From Ostreococcus lucimarinus CCE9901 (lineage: Eukaryota > Chlorophyta > Mamiellophyceae > Mamiellales > Bathycoccaceae): 64,000 bases of DNA. The DNA is taken from contig NC_009367.1 of NCBI RefSeq assembly GCF_000092065.1, positions 464,470 to 528,469 of the forward strand. The letters are read 5' to 3'. A program made the position numbers and the translations under genes. Position 1 is the first letter of the stretch. Each line of letters starts with the position of its first letter. Positions 1 to 8,297 of the stretch are shown in pieces. The notes beneath the pieces are model-generated. The model was not told the DNA's origin and did no database searches. It worked only from the letters and a program-made list of their open reading frames with translations.

Positions 1-137
1 GCGTCGAGACGCGTCGAAAAGTGACGTCGGGGCGTTCGCGCGACGAATGACGATGACGGCGAAAAGAAAGATTCTGATTCGAACGACAAAGAGCGCGCGG
101 TTTCGAACGCGCGCGAGAATCGACGCACGGCGAGCTT
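1..137. other. Left edge, no gene seen
   Basis: GC-rich sequence at the cut edge of the window. It lies beyond the stop codon of the minus-strand gene that follows. I see no supportable coding region or RNA here. Confidence 0.5.
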
Positions 138-938
138 TTAAGACGCGTTCGATCGACGCGACGCCGAGGGATCGGCGAACGCGCCCGGCACGGCCGCCAT
201 CGCGTCGCGCGCGCGCGCGTCGTCGAAGCCGAAACACGCGAGCACGCGAAGCGCGAACTCGAGCAGCGCCGCGTCGCACGCGTCGAACGCGGCGTCGCGC
301 TCGCGCTCGCCCGCGGCCGAAGACGCGAGGACGCGCTCGAGCGCCTCGAACGAGGCGCGACACGCGTCGAGGGTTCGAAAGACGTCGACGGATTCGCGAG
401 ACGCGGCGTCGCGTCTCGCCGCCGGTCCCGAAGTCGCGGATCGAGCCAGAATGGCCAGCGTGCACACCTCTCGCGCGTTCGAGTACATCTCCAGCGAATC
501 TCGCGGATTCGTGCAATCCAGCGTCGCGCTCGTCAATCGCTCGCGAAGCGCGGCGTCGTCGAGCGTCGCGGCGTCGTCGTCGAGTTCGCGCCGCAGCGCC
601 GCGAGTCGCCCGCGCGCGAGCGCGATCGGGCCCAACAAAAACCGCGCGTTCGCCGCCTTGCGCGCGTCCGCGACCGCCTCGAGCGGGTTCGCGCGCGCCG
701 CGAGCGCCGGCGCGAGCGCCGGCGCGAGCGCGAGCGCGCGCAGCGCGTCGCGTCGCGTCGTCGATGTCGTCGTCGTCGTCCGGTCGGCGCGCGCGACGAC
801 GCCGCGACGCCGCGAGCGACGCGCCGGCGCGCCGCGGTCGACGCGCGCGCGCGCGCGCGCCGTCGTCGCGCGCATGTCGCCCGCGATTCGTCGTCGAGTC
901 GACGAATGACGCGCGCGCGCGCGCATTCTCGCATGCAT
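138..938 (-). CDS. Putative thylakoid-lumen protein with twin-arginine signal
   Basis: About 266 residues from the first ATG at 938; ATGs at 926 and 875 (MRATTARAR) are equally plausible starts. The N-terminus is rich in Arg, Ala and Thr, like a transit peptide. It is followed by an RR-D-A-L motif, an Ala/Leu hydrophobic stretch and an A-R-A cleavage-like site near residue 82, which is the layout of a bipartite lumenal signal. The mature part is predicted to be helical (FLLGPIALARGRLAALRREL), contains the phrase TLDCTNPRDSLEMY, and has only a few cysteines. I do not recognise the family, although helical lumenal proteins of the PsbQ-like type look similar in outline. It is transcribed away from the gene at 989. 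Lumenal location is inferred from the signal only. Confidence 0.55.
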   Translation of the reverse strand: MHARMRARARHSSTRRRIAGDMRATTARARARVDRGAPARRSRRRGVVARADRTTTTTSTTRRDALRALALAPALAPALAARANPLEAVADARKAANARFLLGPIALARGRLAALRRELDDDAATLDDAALRERLTSATLDCTNPRDSLEMYSNAREVCTLAILARSATSGPAARRDAASRESVDVFRTLDACRASFEALERVLASSAAGERERDAAFDACDAALLEFALRVLACFGFDDARARDAMAAVPGAFADPSASRRSNAS

Positions 939-988
939 TCATTCGCGCGCGTTCGAACACTCCGCGACGCGCGTTCGAATCGCGCGCC

Positions 989-2116
989 ATGACCGCGTCG
1001 ACGCCCGCGAGCGCGTCGTCGTCGAGCGTCGCGGACGACGTCGAGCGGCTGCGACGAATCGCGCGCGACGCCGCGGAGAAGACGCACGACGTCTCGCGAC
1101 GGTTACGAATCGCCGAGTCGGCGCTCGACGACCTGCGCGGCGCGCGCGCGAACGCGCGCGTCGCGACGGAGACGGCGATCGAGATCAACGTCGCGAGAGG
1201 CTCGAACGACGCGTCCGAAGCGATGAAGAGCGACGCGCGGCGGACGATGCGGGCGACGCGCGAGACGCGGGCGACGTTCGGCGACGCGGGCGCGGAGGGC
1301 GAGGCGACGGTGAGGTTCGCGAGCGCGCGGGCGGATTATCTGGCGAACGAGGACGAGTACGAGGCGCGAGTGGTGACGCTGGAGAAGGTGACGTTCGCGC
1401 GGACGGTGCGGGAGACGGCGAACGGGGTGAGGGTGCGGGCGCGGGCGACGCCGTTCGGCGCGGAGGGCGTGGACGCGTGCCCGGGAGGGGTCGGCGGCGC
1501 GAGACGGTCGCACAGACTCACGGGATTCGGCGCGCTCGGGTCGAACTTGATCGAAAGATGCGAACAGGACAGCATGGGGGCGGTGTCGGTGGAGTACAAG
1601 GATAGGTTCGCGGCGCACTTGGGGGTGTTCACCGGGAACCGACAACCCGAGGACAACATGGGCAAGGTGCTCGCGCAGGCGAGCGCGAAGAGCTCGACGT
1701 CCACGCGCCACGTGAACTTCGCGGTGAACGCGTCGAGGTGTCAGAGCGGCGAAGCCATCCTGGGCGTCGCGCTGACGGTGGCGAAGACGCTGCCGAAGAC
1801 GACGAGAGCCGTCGTCGGTAACGCCTGGGGGCAAGTCGCCGTCAGGCAACCGAACGCGCGCGAGGATTTAACCGAGTGGGGGATCGCCGCGAGCGTGCCT
1901 CCGACCAAAGGCGCGGGACTGGTGAAGAACGCGGGATGGGGGATCGTCGCCGGCAAGCCCGCCAATCGCGGCGGCGTGCAAGCCGAGGCGTTCTTGCGCA
2001 TCGGTTCCGACGGCGAAGAACCCGGCTCGACGTTGATTCCGGGCGTCGTAATCTCCACGGATGATCGCGGACATCGCCAGACGACGCTGGCGTGTCGCGC
2101 GCACTTGCTGTGGTGA
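989..2116 (+). CDS. Unknown protein, possible beta-barrel C-terminal half
   Basis: 375 residues from the ATG at 989; the reading frame stays open upstream to 47 but that part is arginine-rich and has no protein character. Residues 10-90 form a charged, probably coiled helix (DDVERLRRIARDAAEK). From about residue 190 to the end the sequence alternates polar and hydrophobic residues in short strands separated by Gly/Asn/Asp turns (MGAVSVEYKDRFAAHLGVF, EAILGVALTVAK, NAGWGIVAGK) and it ends in Leu-Leu-Trp. Such a pattern with a terminal aromatic residue is seen in organelle outer-membrane beta-barrels, but I recognise no specific family and this reading is inference. It lies head to head with the putative lumenal gene, with 50 bases between the outermost ATGs. 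Confidence 0.6.
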   Translation: MTASTPASASSSSVADDVERLRRIARDAAEKTHDVSRRLRIAESALDDLRGARANARVATETAIEINVARGSNDASEAMKSDARRTMRATRETRATFGDAGAEGEATVRFASARADYLANEDEYEARVVTLEKVTFARTVRETANGVRVRARATPFGAEGVDACPGGVGGARRSHRLTGFGALGSNLIERCEQDSMGAVSVEYKDRFAAHLGVFTGNRQPEDNMGKVLAQASAKSSTSTRHVNFAVNASRCQSGEAILGVALTVAKTLPKTTRAVVGNAWGQVAVRQPNAREDLTEWGIAASVPPTKGAGLVKNAGWGIVAGKPANRGGVQAEAFLRIGSDGEEPGSTLIPGVVISTDDRGHRQTTLACRAHLLW

Positions 2117-2208
2117 GTCGTCGTCGTTTAATAAGGTTGTCGTTTTAATAATCCAATTTTGTTTCGTTTCTTTAATACAGTTTCGTTTCGTCGTTTCGTT
2201 TCTCGTCG

Positions 2209-3054
2209 TCATTCGCTCGCGATGACTTTTTCCTTCAACCAATGCGGCTTTCTATCCGGCGCATTCTCATCGCTCTCGCGCAGCGCCTCGGCCTCGGCCT
2301 CGCGCTTGGCGTACGCTTCGGCTTTGACCGCCGCTTCGGCTTCGTAACGCGCGCGCGCGGCTTCGTCTTTTTGCCCGGTGAGCACCAAGTAGTGCGCGAC
2401 GGAATCGTAGCCCATCGCCAAACTGCGGCGATACATGGTGCCGGTCGGCGGGTATCCCTTCTTCGTTCTACAAAACGAGCAATTGCATATGTCCAAGCAA
2501 CTCGGACACCGCCACGCGTCGCCGCGAGCGATGACCTCCCGAATATTAAGTCCCTGCCGCATGTAGAGGCAGTCGCCGCAATACACCCCGCGCATCATCT
2601 CGCACCCCGCGCACGACGTCCGCAGCCCTTTCGTCTTCTGTCGGCACTGATGACAGCACTGTCCATTCACCGGGTCGTATATTCTGCGCCCTTTATCGTC
2701 GTAACCGTCCTCGAACAGCGTCCACGGCTCGGCCGCGCTTCCCAGAGCCTCCGCGTGCCGCGCTTCGTACACCTCCTCGTTGTACCGCACCTCGAACAAA
2801 TCCCGCGACGCGTCGTTCGGATCGAACGCTTCCGGTTCTTCGTTGCGCACGCGCCGCGACGCGCGCACGGGCGCGGCGCTGCCCTTATTCTCCTCGTTCG
2901 ACGTCCGCTCGAAGGCGTTCGAAAAGTTTGTTTTTTTGCGCTTCTTTTGCGCGTCGCGCGCGAGCGATTTCGCGTGCTCCAGCACGCCGAGCTGCGCCAT
3001 GCGTCGTTTGTTCGCCTCGATGCGCTCGAGGCGCTCTAACTCGTACGCGCTCAT
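2209..3054 (-). CDS. CDCA7-type zinc-finger protein (zf-4CXXC_R1)
   Basis: 281 residues. A charged, basic N-terminal half is followed by a cysteine-rich domain at about residues 125-215. It begins YDPVNGQCCHQCRQKT, continues with GVYCGDCLYMRQG and ends CNCSFCRTKKGYPPTG. That is the four-CXXC R1 finger of CDCA7/JPO proteins, which in animals and plants recruit the HELLS/DDM1 remodeller and recognise hemimethylated CpG. The Gly of GVYCG and the Arg of LYMRQG match positions known to matter for CDCA7 function, as far as I can align by eye. A Glu/Ala-rich helix (residues 235-265) closes the protein. It is probably a nuclear maintenance-methylation factor; assignment to CDCA7 rather than a divergent paralogue is likely but not proven. 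Confidence 0.82.
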   Translation of the reverse strand: MSAYELERLERIEANKRRMAQLGVLEHAKSLARDAQKKRKKTNFSNAFERTSNEENKGSAAPVRASRRVRNEEPEAFDPNDASRDLFEVRYNEEVYEARHAEALGSAAEPWTLFEDGYDDKGRRIYDPVNGQCCHQCRQKTKGLRTSCAGCEMMRGVYCGDCLYMRQGLNIREVIARGDAWRCPSCLDICNCSFCRTKKGYPPTGTMYRRSLAMGYDSVAHYLVLTGQKDEAARARYEAEAAVKAEAYAKREAEAEALRESDENAPDRKPHWLKEKVIASE

Positions 3055-3313
3055 GGCGACGGACGAACGACGCGACGTGCGGCTTTGGAATCGCGAGCTG
3101 TCTTTGGAATTTTAAATTCCAAAGCGACGCTCGGACGCGACGTTCAGACGCGCCGCGGCGATCGAACGACGGCGCGCGGGTTCGCGAACGCAAAACACAG
3201 CGTGATGATGATACAACAATATCGCGCTCGACGACGGCGCGTCGTCGTCGCGTCGACGCCGCGTCTCGCGCCGCGTCGTTCGTCGTCGCCGAAAATTCGT
3301 CGCCGAACGCGCG
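3055..3313. other. Intergenic gap, no gene seen
   Basis: About 260 bases between the CDCA7-type start and the stop of the small membrane-protein gene. It contains a 10-base inverted pair, TTTGGAATTT followed by AAATTCCAAA, around 3103-3122, which could form a short hairpin upstream of the minus-strand CDCA7-type gene. No coding signal is seen. Confidence 0.45.
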
Positions 3314-3817
3314 TCACGCCGAAAATCCATCCCGCGAATCGTCGCCGTCGTCGTCTCGCGCCTCGATCGCCCCCTGCACGTCCACCGCCATCGCGTACAC
3401 CGCGATCGACGCCGCGCCGTGCGTCGCGTACGCCAATCCGATCGCGACGCCGCGACGCGAGACGCCGCGCCGAGCCACCGCGAGCGTCGCGCACGCCGCG
3501 CTCGCGCACGCGTCGATCACCGCGCTCGCGCCGCCCGCGACGCGCAGCGTCGCGAGCGCGCCCTGGACGCCGCGCCGCCCGCGCGCGCTCGGGACGAAGA
3601 ACGTCGTCGCCGCGAGCGCGCCGAGGACGCCGGGCACGAGCGCGACGTACAGCGCGCGCGGCGCCGCGACGACGAGCGCGATCGACGCCGCGCCCCACGC
3701 GCCGACGAGCGGCGCGCTCGCGCTCCAGCGCGCGATGGCGCGACGCGCGAGCGCGTCGGCGCCCGCGCGCGCCGGCGCCGGCGCCATCGCGCGCGCGAAT
3801 GCCGACGACACAACCAT
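3314..3817 (-). CDS. Small multi-pass membrane protein, family unknown
   Basis: 167 residues from the ATG at 3817 (a second ATG lies at 3787). There are four hydrophobic stretches: APLVGAWGAASIALVV, ALYVALVPGVLGALAATTFF, a stretch around ASAVIDACASAACATLAV, and IGLAYATHGAASIAVYAMAV. Short basic loops separate them (SARGRRG, ARRGVSRRG). The tail is acidic (EARDDDGDD). I do not recognise the family. The start codon overlaps the start codon of the DUF4602 gene on the other strand by two bases, so the two share one promoter region or one of the starts is wrong. A protein of almost only Ala, Val, Arg and Gly can also arise by chance in GC-rich DNA, so confidence is moderate. Confidence 0.5.
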   Translation of the reverse strand: MVVSSAFARAMAPAPARAGADALARRAIARWSASAPLVGAWGAASIALVVAAPRALYVALVPGVLGALAATTFFVPSARGRRGVQGALATLRVAGGASAVIDACASAACATLAVARRGVSRRGVAIGLAYATHGAASIAVYAMAVDVQGAIEARDDDGDDSRDGFSA

Positions 3818-4787
3818 GCGCGACGACGACGCGGAAACCGGCGCGCGCGCGCGCGACGCGCTCGCGAGGCACGGCGAGGCGTTCATGGCGATGTTCGACG
3901 CCGACGACGACGGCGCGCGACGGCGACGCGGGCCGCGCGGCGCGAAAGCGCGCGATGGGTCGGCGCCGGCGGCGGCGAAGAAACGCGCGCGCGACGACGA
4001 CGACGCGACGACGACGCGACGCGCGCGCTCGACGGACGCGGTCGCGAAGACATCGCGCGCCGCGAACGGGTCGACGTCGGACGACGGGAAGACGATGGTG
4101 TTCGACGGACGACGGACGGTTTCGGCGGCGGCGGCGAAGGCGAAGGCGCGGGACGCGAGCGCGGCGAGCGCGAGTCCGAGCGGACGGCTGATCGATACGA
4201 AAAAGGCGCGAAAGGCGTTCATGAGCGCCGAGGCGGGGAAGGTGCTGAACGATGACGTGGTGAGAGCGGCGCGCGAGCGCGACAAGGACGCGGAGGATGG
4301 CGGCGAGGCGAGGTTCGGGAAATTTAGCGCGCTGCGGGAGGAGGTGCAAGCGTTCGGCGCGCGCGGATTGGCGAAGTGGGATAGGCAGGCGCTGGAAACG
4401 AAACGATTGGTCGAGCTCGGGATGAAGCCGAAGAAAGGACCGAGGATTCCGCCGACCATCGGCGTCGGGTTGGCCAAGGCGAACGAAAAGCGCGCGGAGA
4501 CGGCGAGGCAGGAGGCGTTCGCGGCTGGGTATAAGCTCGAAAAGAAGGCGGCGAAGAAGTCGAGCGATGCTGCGCGCGATCGCGGATTAGCGTGGGGGTC
4601 GTCGACGTTTAGTACCAGTAACGGGGTGATGAAGGTGAACAAGAGAGACATGGTGAATCACGACAAGTTGGTGGACACGAAGGCGATGCTGCGCGGCGAG
4701 GGCAGGCGGCCGCAGATGAAGTCGTCCGGGAAGAAGACAAAGAAAAAAGGCAAGGCAGTCAAGGCGGGGAGAAAGTCCAAGCGATGA
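3816..4787 (+). CDS. DUF4602 / C1orf131-like ribosome-biogenesis protein
   Basis: 323 residues from the ATG at 3816. The first half is low-complexity and acidic/basic (runs of Asp, Arg and Ala). From about residue 175 the DUF4602 signature appears: EEVQAFGARGLAKWDRQALE, then RLVELGMKPKKGPRIPP, IGVGLAKANEKR and EAFAAGYKLE. The C-terminus is a Lys/Arg tail suited to nucleolar retention. Proteins of this family (human C1orf131, related to yeast Faf1) act in the small-subunit processome in 18S rRNA maturation. The nucleolar role is family knowledge; the domain is visible directly. The upstream part of the same open frame overlaps the membrane-protein gene in antisense and is taken as non-coding. 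Confidence 0.78.
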   Translation: MRDDDAETGARARDALARHGEAFMAMFDADDDGARRRRGPRGAKARDGSAPAAAKKRARDDDDATTTRRARSTDAVAKTSRAANGSTSDDGKTMVFDGRRTVSAAAAKAKARDASAASASPSGRLIDTKKARKAFMSAEAGKVLNDDVVRAARERDKDAEDGGEARFGKFSALREEVQAFGARGLAKWDRQALETKRLVELGMKPKKGPRIPPTIGVGLAKANEKRAETARQEAFAAGYKLEKKAAKKSSDAARDRGLAWGSSTFSTSNGVMKVNKRDMVNHDKLVDTKAMLRGEGRRPQMKSSGKKTKKKGKAVKAGRKSKR

Positions 4788-4848
4788 GCCGATGAGCTTA
4801 ACTAGGAACTAATAGCGTTGTATTATCAAACACCTGTGTACGTTTCGA

Positions 4849-7800
4849 CTACGCCCCGGCTCGACGAATCGCGTCTTGACTCTGCGCGGGCAGACTGGAG
4901 AGCGTAGCTCGCACGCGCTGATCTTCGGCGCGCGAGAGCGCGATTCCTAATATTCGCGACGTGTCTATCGGTGCGAGCGCACCATCGGTGACCACTTCGG
5001 CTAAAATACCGACGATGCGAGTCATCGCGGCGTCGGCGAGCGAGGTTGGATTTTCCGTAATCGTCGACGCGAGCCAATGGTAGACGTCCGGGCCTTCTTC
5101 TAAATCGTTTCGCAAGGGTAGCGCGTTGAGAACGACATCAAGCAGTGCGGATGCGTTTTCGCGAGCATGACCGCCGTCGATGACTTGTAGCAAACGCGCG
5201 ATGGCGCCCACGGCGTTATCGCGAACGCCGCCGTCGGATTCTCGGTCCGCTCGCGTCATCGGCGCGAGTGCCTCCGCGATGGCGCCGTGGAAATCTATCG
5301 CGCTCGCACCACCTATTTGCGCCAGTATACCGATGCAATAAATACTGTTGCGCCTCAAACCGACGTCCAGAGACGCGACGTCACGCAAACACCTCGGGAG
5401 CGCAACGACGGCGCATCCCGCAGCGGGCGCACCGACGGCGCGCACCACCTCGACGAGCGTCGCGTAGCACAGTGAACGCTCGGTTTCGGTATGATTTTCT
5501 TCCGTGCGCTTCATCAAAGCGTTGAAGTGCGGCACAAAGTGCGTCGCGAACGTCTCTCCCATGTACATCGCGAGCGCAGGTAAGAGCTCGGCGACGGCTT
5601 CGATGACAACCAAGCCCGCTTCGACGTCTTCGTCTTCGTCTTCATCGCCTTCTTCGTCGCCTTCTTCGCTGTCATACCCATCTTCGACTTGACAGAACGT
5701 GTTGCCCTCTAGAATTTCCAAACTTGCCGCGGTGAGATCGATGACGTGCTGCGAGACGTCTACCCCGCGATGTTCTTTGAGAATGTTTACGAGAAGCGCC
5801 GCGGCTTCCACGGACGCGGCCACCGCATCCCGATCTTCGTCTTCTAAAACACAACGAATCGTGGCCGAGAGTGAGTCGTTCACCAGTTCTTTCGCGCCTT
5901 CGGGGTTGATGCTGAGTGCCGCGATCGTAGTTTGCGCGAGCGCAAGGTGCGCCTGCACGCGCACCATCTCGTGCATATAATCCGTCATGCCTCCGAGTAG
6001 CTCGGACGCCTTGGCGATGTACGGCGCGAATGCGCGAGGACAATGCGAAGCATAACAATTCAGCGCTTTGCACGCCGACGCTTTCTCGTCCATGACGCCG
6101 GAGCGAATGGAGTAACCCGCCGGCTTCCTCGTCATACCATCGGCACCGTCGCCGTCGCCGTCGTCGTCCGAATCCAACTCTTCGCGATCGGCTTCGTCCT
6201 CGCTGTCAAACATGATACCATCGTCCAGTTCGAGCGACGCGAACGCTTTCTGCGCGCACACGGCGAGGTAGCGATCGAAATCTTCCTTGAGCGCCTCCGC
6301 CACTTCGCCAAACAAGCCGTGGGCGTATTCCCGGAGCTCGGCAAAATCGAGCTCGAACCCAGAGAGCCCGGCTTGCATGGCGTTTTCCACGTGCGGTCCC
6401 ATGGCCTCCTTGCCACCTTCGGCCGAAATCAACATCCCCAGCACTTCTAACGCGCGCGCGCGAACGTTCAATTCTTCATCCGCCGTCAGAGACAAGCAAC
6501 GATCGAGTCTAGGCAAGAGTTCGCCCAAGTACGGATGCACCTTGTCCCCGCTCGACGCCGTCGCGGACGCGAGCGCCGAAAGTAACATCTCGCGCACGTG
6601 GCGCTTGGCACCGCTATCGAGAGCTAATAAGACTATGTCGAGCAAAGGTTTGACGTACACGCCGACTTCGTCTTGAACGTCTTCCAACCACGCATCCATT
6701 GCATACATCATGCGCTCTTGCACGCTCTTCACTTGCTCAACCGGAAGCGCGGTGAATAAGCTCGGCAGCACTTGCTTGTGCATGTCCGGGTCTTCCAACG
6801 TCAACCCAAGGTGCTCGGCAAACTGTCCGAGCGTAAACGCCGCCGCGCCTCGCACGGGTCCATTTAGATCGCTCAAGCGTCCGACCACACTCGGCACGAT
6901 GGTGCTCGCGTGCGCGCGCACGCCCTCGGCGCACCCTTCGGTGACGACGCCGAGCACGGCGACTGCGGCGTGACGCAAGCGGTCGTTCGATGCATTGTTG
7001 ATATTCGCCGCGGCGAATGACAGAACCGTCGGAAGGACATACTTTGCCGGCACTTTAAGCGCTAAAATATCAATGAGCTGACTCGCTACGGTTTGTATGT
7101 GCACCTCGTCTTCGTCTTCGAGATCGTCCTCGCCCGCGAGCTCGGCTTCCTTGGGCTCACCACACAGCGGGCACAACACGGCCAGCATCGGCTCGACAAG
7201 CTTAGACTTTGTCAGTGCCTTTGGTTTGTGACGCGCCATGTACGCCAGCACGTCTAACGCGCGTCGTCGCGCGCTCGTCCCGAGCTCGCGTTCCGCCGTG
7301 GCGACTTGAATGCAAAAGCCGACGACGGCGGGCACGTGTCCACTCAAAGCGCTCGTGCGACTCTCCGTGAGCGCATCTAGGACCTCAAACACGATCGATG
7401 CCGACTCTTCGTCTTCGTTCGACACCGCCGTCTTCGCCGCCTCGAGCACGTGCGGCACCAACGACTTTATCACCGCCACCTCCTCGGGCTCGCCCGACGC
7501 GTTCGCCACCAACGCCCCGACGGCGCGAAGCGCGCTCACCCGCACCTCATCGTGCGCGTCCACGAGTCCGTTCGCAAACAATCCCGCCAACGTCTTAAAG
7601 TGATGACTCAGCGAGCTCACGATCGTCTCCGTCAGGCTCTCGAACAACTTAAACGCCAACGCTCGATGCGCCGTCTCGGGCGAGCTCGCGCACTGTCCCA
7701 AAAATTCCAACAACTCGTTCCACTCCCCCTGCGGCACCGTCCAACGCGCGATTTTCGCGATAACGTCCAGCACCGCATTCCTCAGCGCCTTGCTCTCCGC

Positions 7801-8133
7801 CGTCATCGCTCGATCCAGAAGCGCTCGCTTCGCCTCGTCCCTCTCGCCGCGCGTCAACCTCGACGCGAACGCCCTCGGCGTGCACCTTCGCTTCACCGTC
7901 ACGCACGCCAGCGTTCGCACCGCCTCCGCGTCGCTCGCCGACATCGTCGGCACCGTCTCCGTCCAGCCTCCGCACGCGATCGCGAGCAGCGACTTGAGCG
8001 CGCCGTCCGCGCGCTTCACCGCCGACAGCAGCGCCGCCTCGCCGCGCTCGCGCCGCCGCGCGTCCGCGCTCAGCGCGTCGCCGAGCAGCGCGAGCACGCC
8101 CGGGACGGAGCAGTCGATCGCGTCCGTCGCCAT
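4849..8133 (-). CDS. Importin-4 / Kap123-type karyopherin beta
   Basis: 1094 residues of repeated amphipathic helix pairs (HEAT repeats), the full length for an importin-beta. The N-terminus has the short acidic start usual for the family. An acidic loop (DDLEDEDEVH) lies near residue 340 and two acidic runs at about 645-665 and 815-830. After the first of these comes GYSIRSGVMDEKASACKALNCYA, the region that in IPO4/Kap123 reads DEKE-x-A-x-x-x-L and helps set this subfamily apart from IPO5. It would carry ribosomal proteins and histones into the nucleus with Ran-GTP; cargo is family knowledge. It lies head to head with the ArfGAP gene, 164 bases apart, and convergent with the DUF4602 gene, 61 bases apart. 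Confidence 0.88.
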   Translation of the reverse strand: MATDAIDCSVPGVLALLGDALSADARRRERGEAALLSAVKRADGALKSLLAIACGGWTETVPTMSASDAEAVRTLACVTVKRRCTPRAFASRLTRGERDEAKRALLDRAMTAESKALRNAVLDVIAKIARWTVPQGEWNELLEFLGQCASSPETAHRALAFKLFESLTETIVSSLSHHFKTLAGLFANGLVDAHDEVRVSALRAVGALVANASGEPEEVAVIKSLVPHVLEAAKTAVSNEDEESASIVFEVLDALTESRTSALSGHVPAVVGFCIQVATAERELGTSARRRALDVLAYMARHKPKALTKSKLVEPMLAVLCPLCGEPKEAELAGEDDLEDEDEVHIQTVASQLIDILALKVPAKYVLPTVLSFAAANINNASNDRLRHAAVAVLGVVTEGCAEGVRAHASTIVPSVVGRLSDLNGPVRGAAAFTLGQFAEHLGLTLEDPDMHKQVLPSLFTALPVEQVKSVQERMMYAMDAWLEDVQDEVGVYVKPLLDIVLLALDSGAKRHVREMLLSALASATASSGDKVHPYLGELLPRLDRCLSLTADEELNVRARALEVLGMLISAEGGKEAMGPHVENAMQAGLSGFELDFAELREYAHGLFGEVAEALKEDFDRYLAVCAQKAFASLELDDGIMFDSEDEADREELDSDDDGDGDGADGMTRKPAGYSIRSGVMDEKASACKALNCYASHCPRAFAPYIAKASELLGGMTDYMHEMVRVQAHLALAQTTIAALSINPEGAKELVNDSLSATIRCVLEDEDRDAVAASVEAAALLVNILKEHRGVDVSQHVIDLTAASLEILEGNTFCQVEDGYDSEEGDEEGDEDEDEDVEAGLVVIEAVAELLPALAMYMGETFATHFVPHFNALMKRTEENHTETERSLCYATLVEVVRAVGAPAAGCAVVALPRCLRDVASLDVGLRRNSIYCIGILAQIGGASAIDFHGAIAEALAPMTRADRESDGGVRDNAVGAIARLLQVIDGGHARENASALLDVVLNALPLRNDLEEGPDVYHWLASTITENPTSLADAAMTRIVGILAEVVTDGALAPIDTSRILGIALSRAEDQRVRATLSSLPAQSQDAIRRAGA

Positions 8134-8297
8134 GGCGCGCGGCGCTCGATCGCCGGCGCGTCGCGCGACCGCGCGGCGTCGTCGAGTGCGGTCGGCGCTT
8201 CATCGCGGCCGCCGCACACGACGACGCGAGACGCGCGCGCGGCGCGACCGCGCCGACGACGACGCGACGACGCGACGACGCGCGGTGACCGTCGCGC

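Noticed and set aside
945-992. tRNA-like T-arm (GCGCG-TTCGAAT-CGCGC at 969-985)
   Set aside because: No matching acceptor, D or anticodon arms upstream, and the 3' side overlaps the ATG at 989. Chance in CG-rich sequence.
2928-3815. Upstream extension of the DUF4602 frame
   Set aside because: Arginine- and alanine-rich, antisense to the membrane-protein gene, and beyond the conserved domain's usual length.
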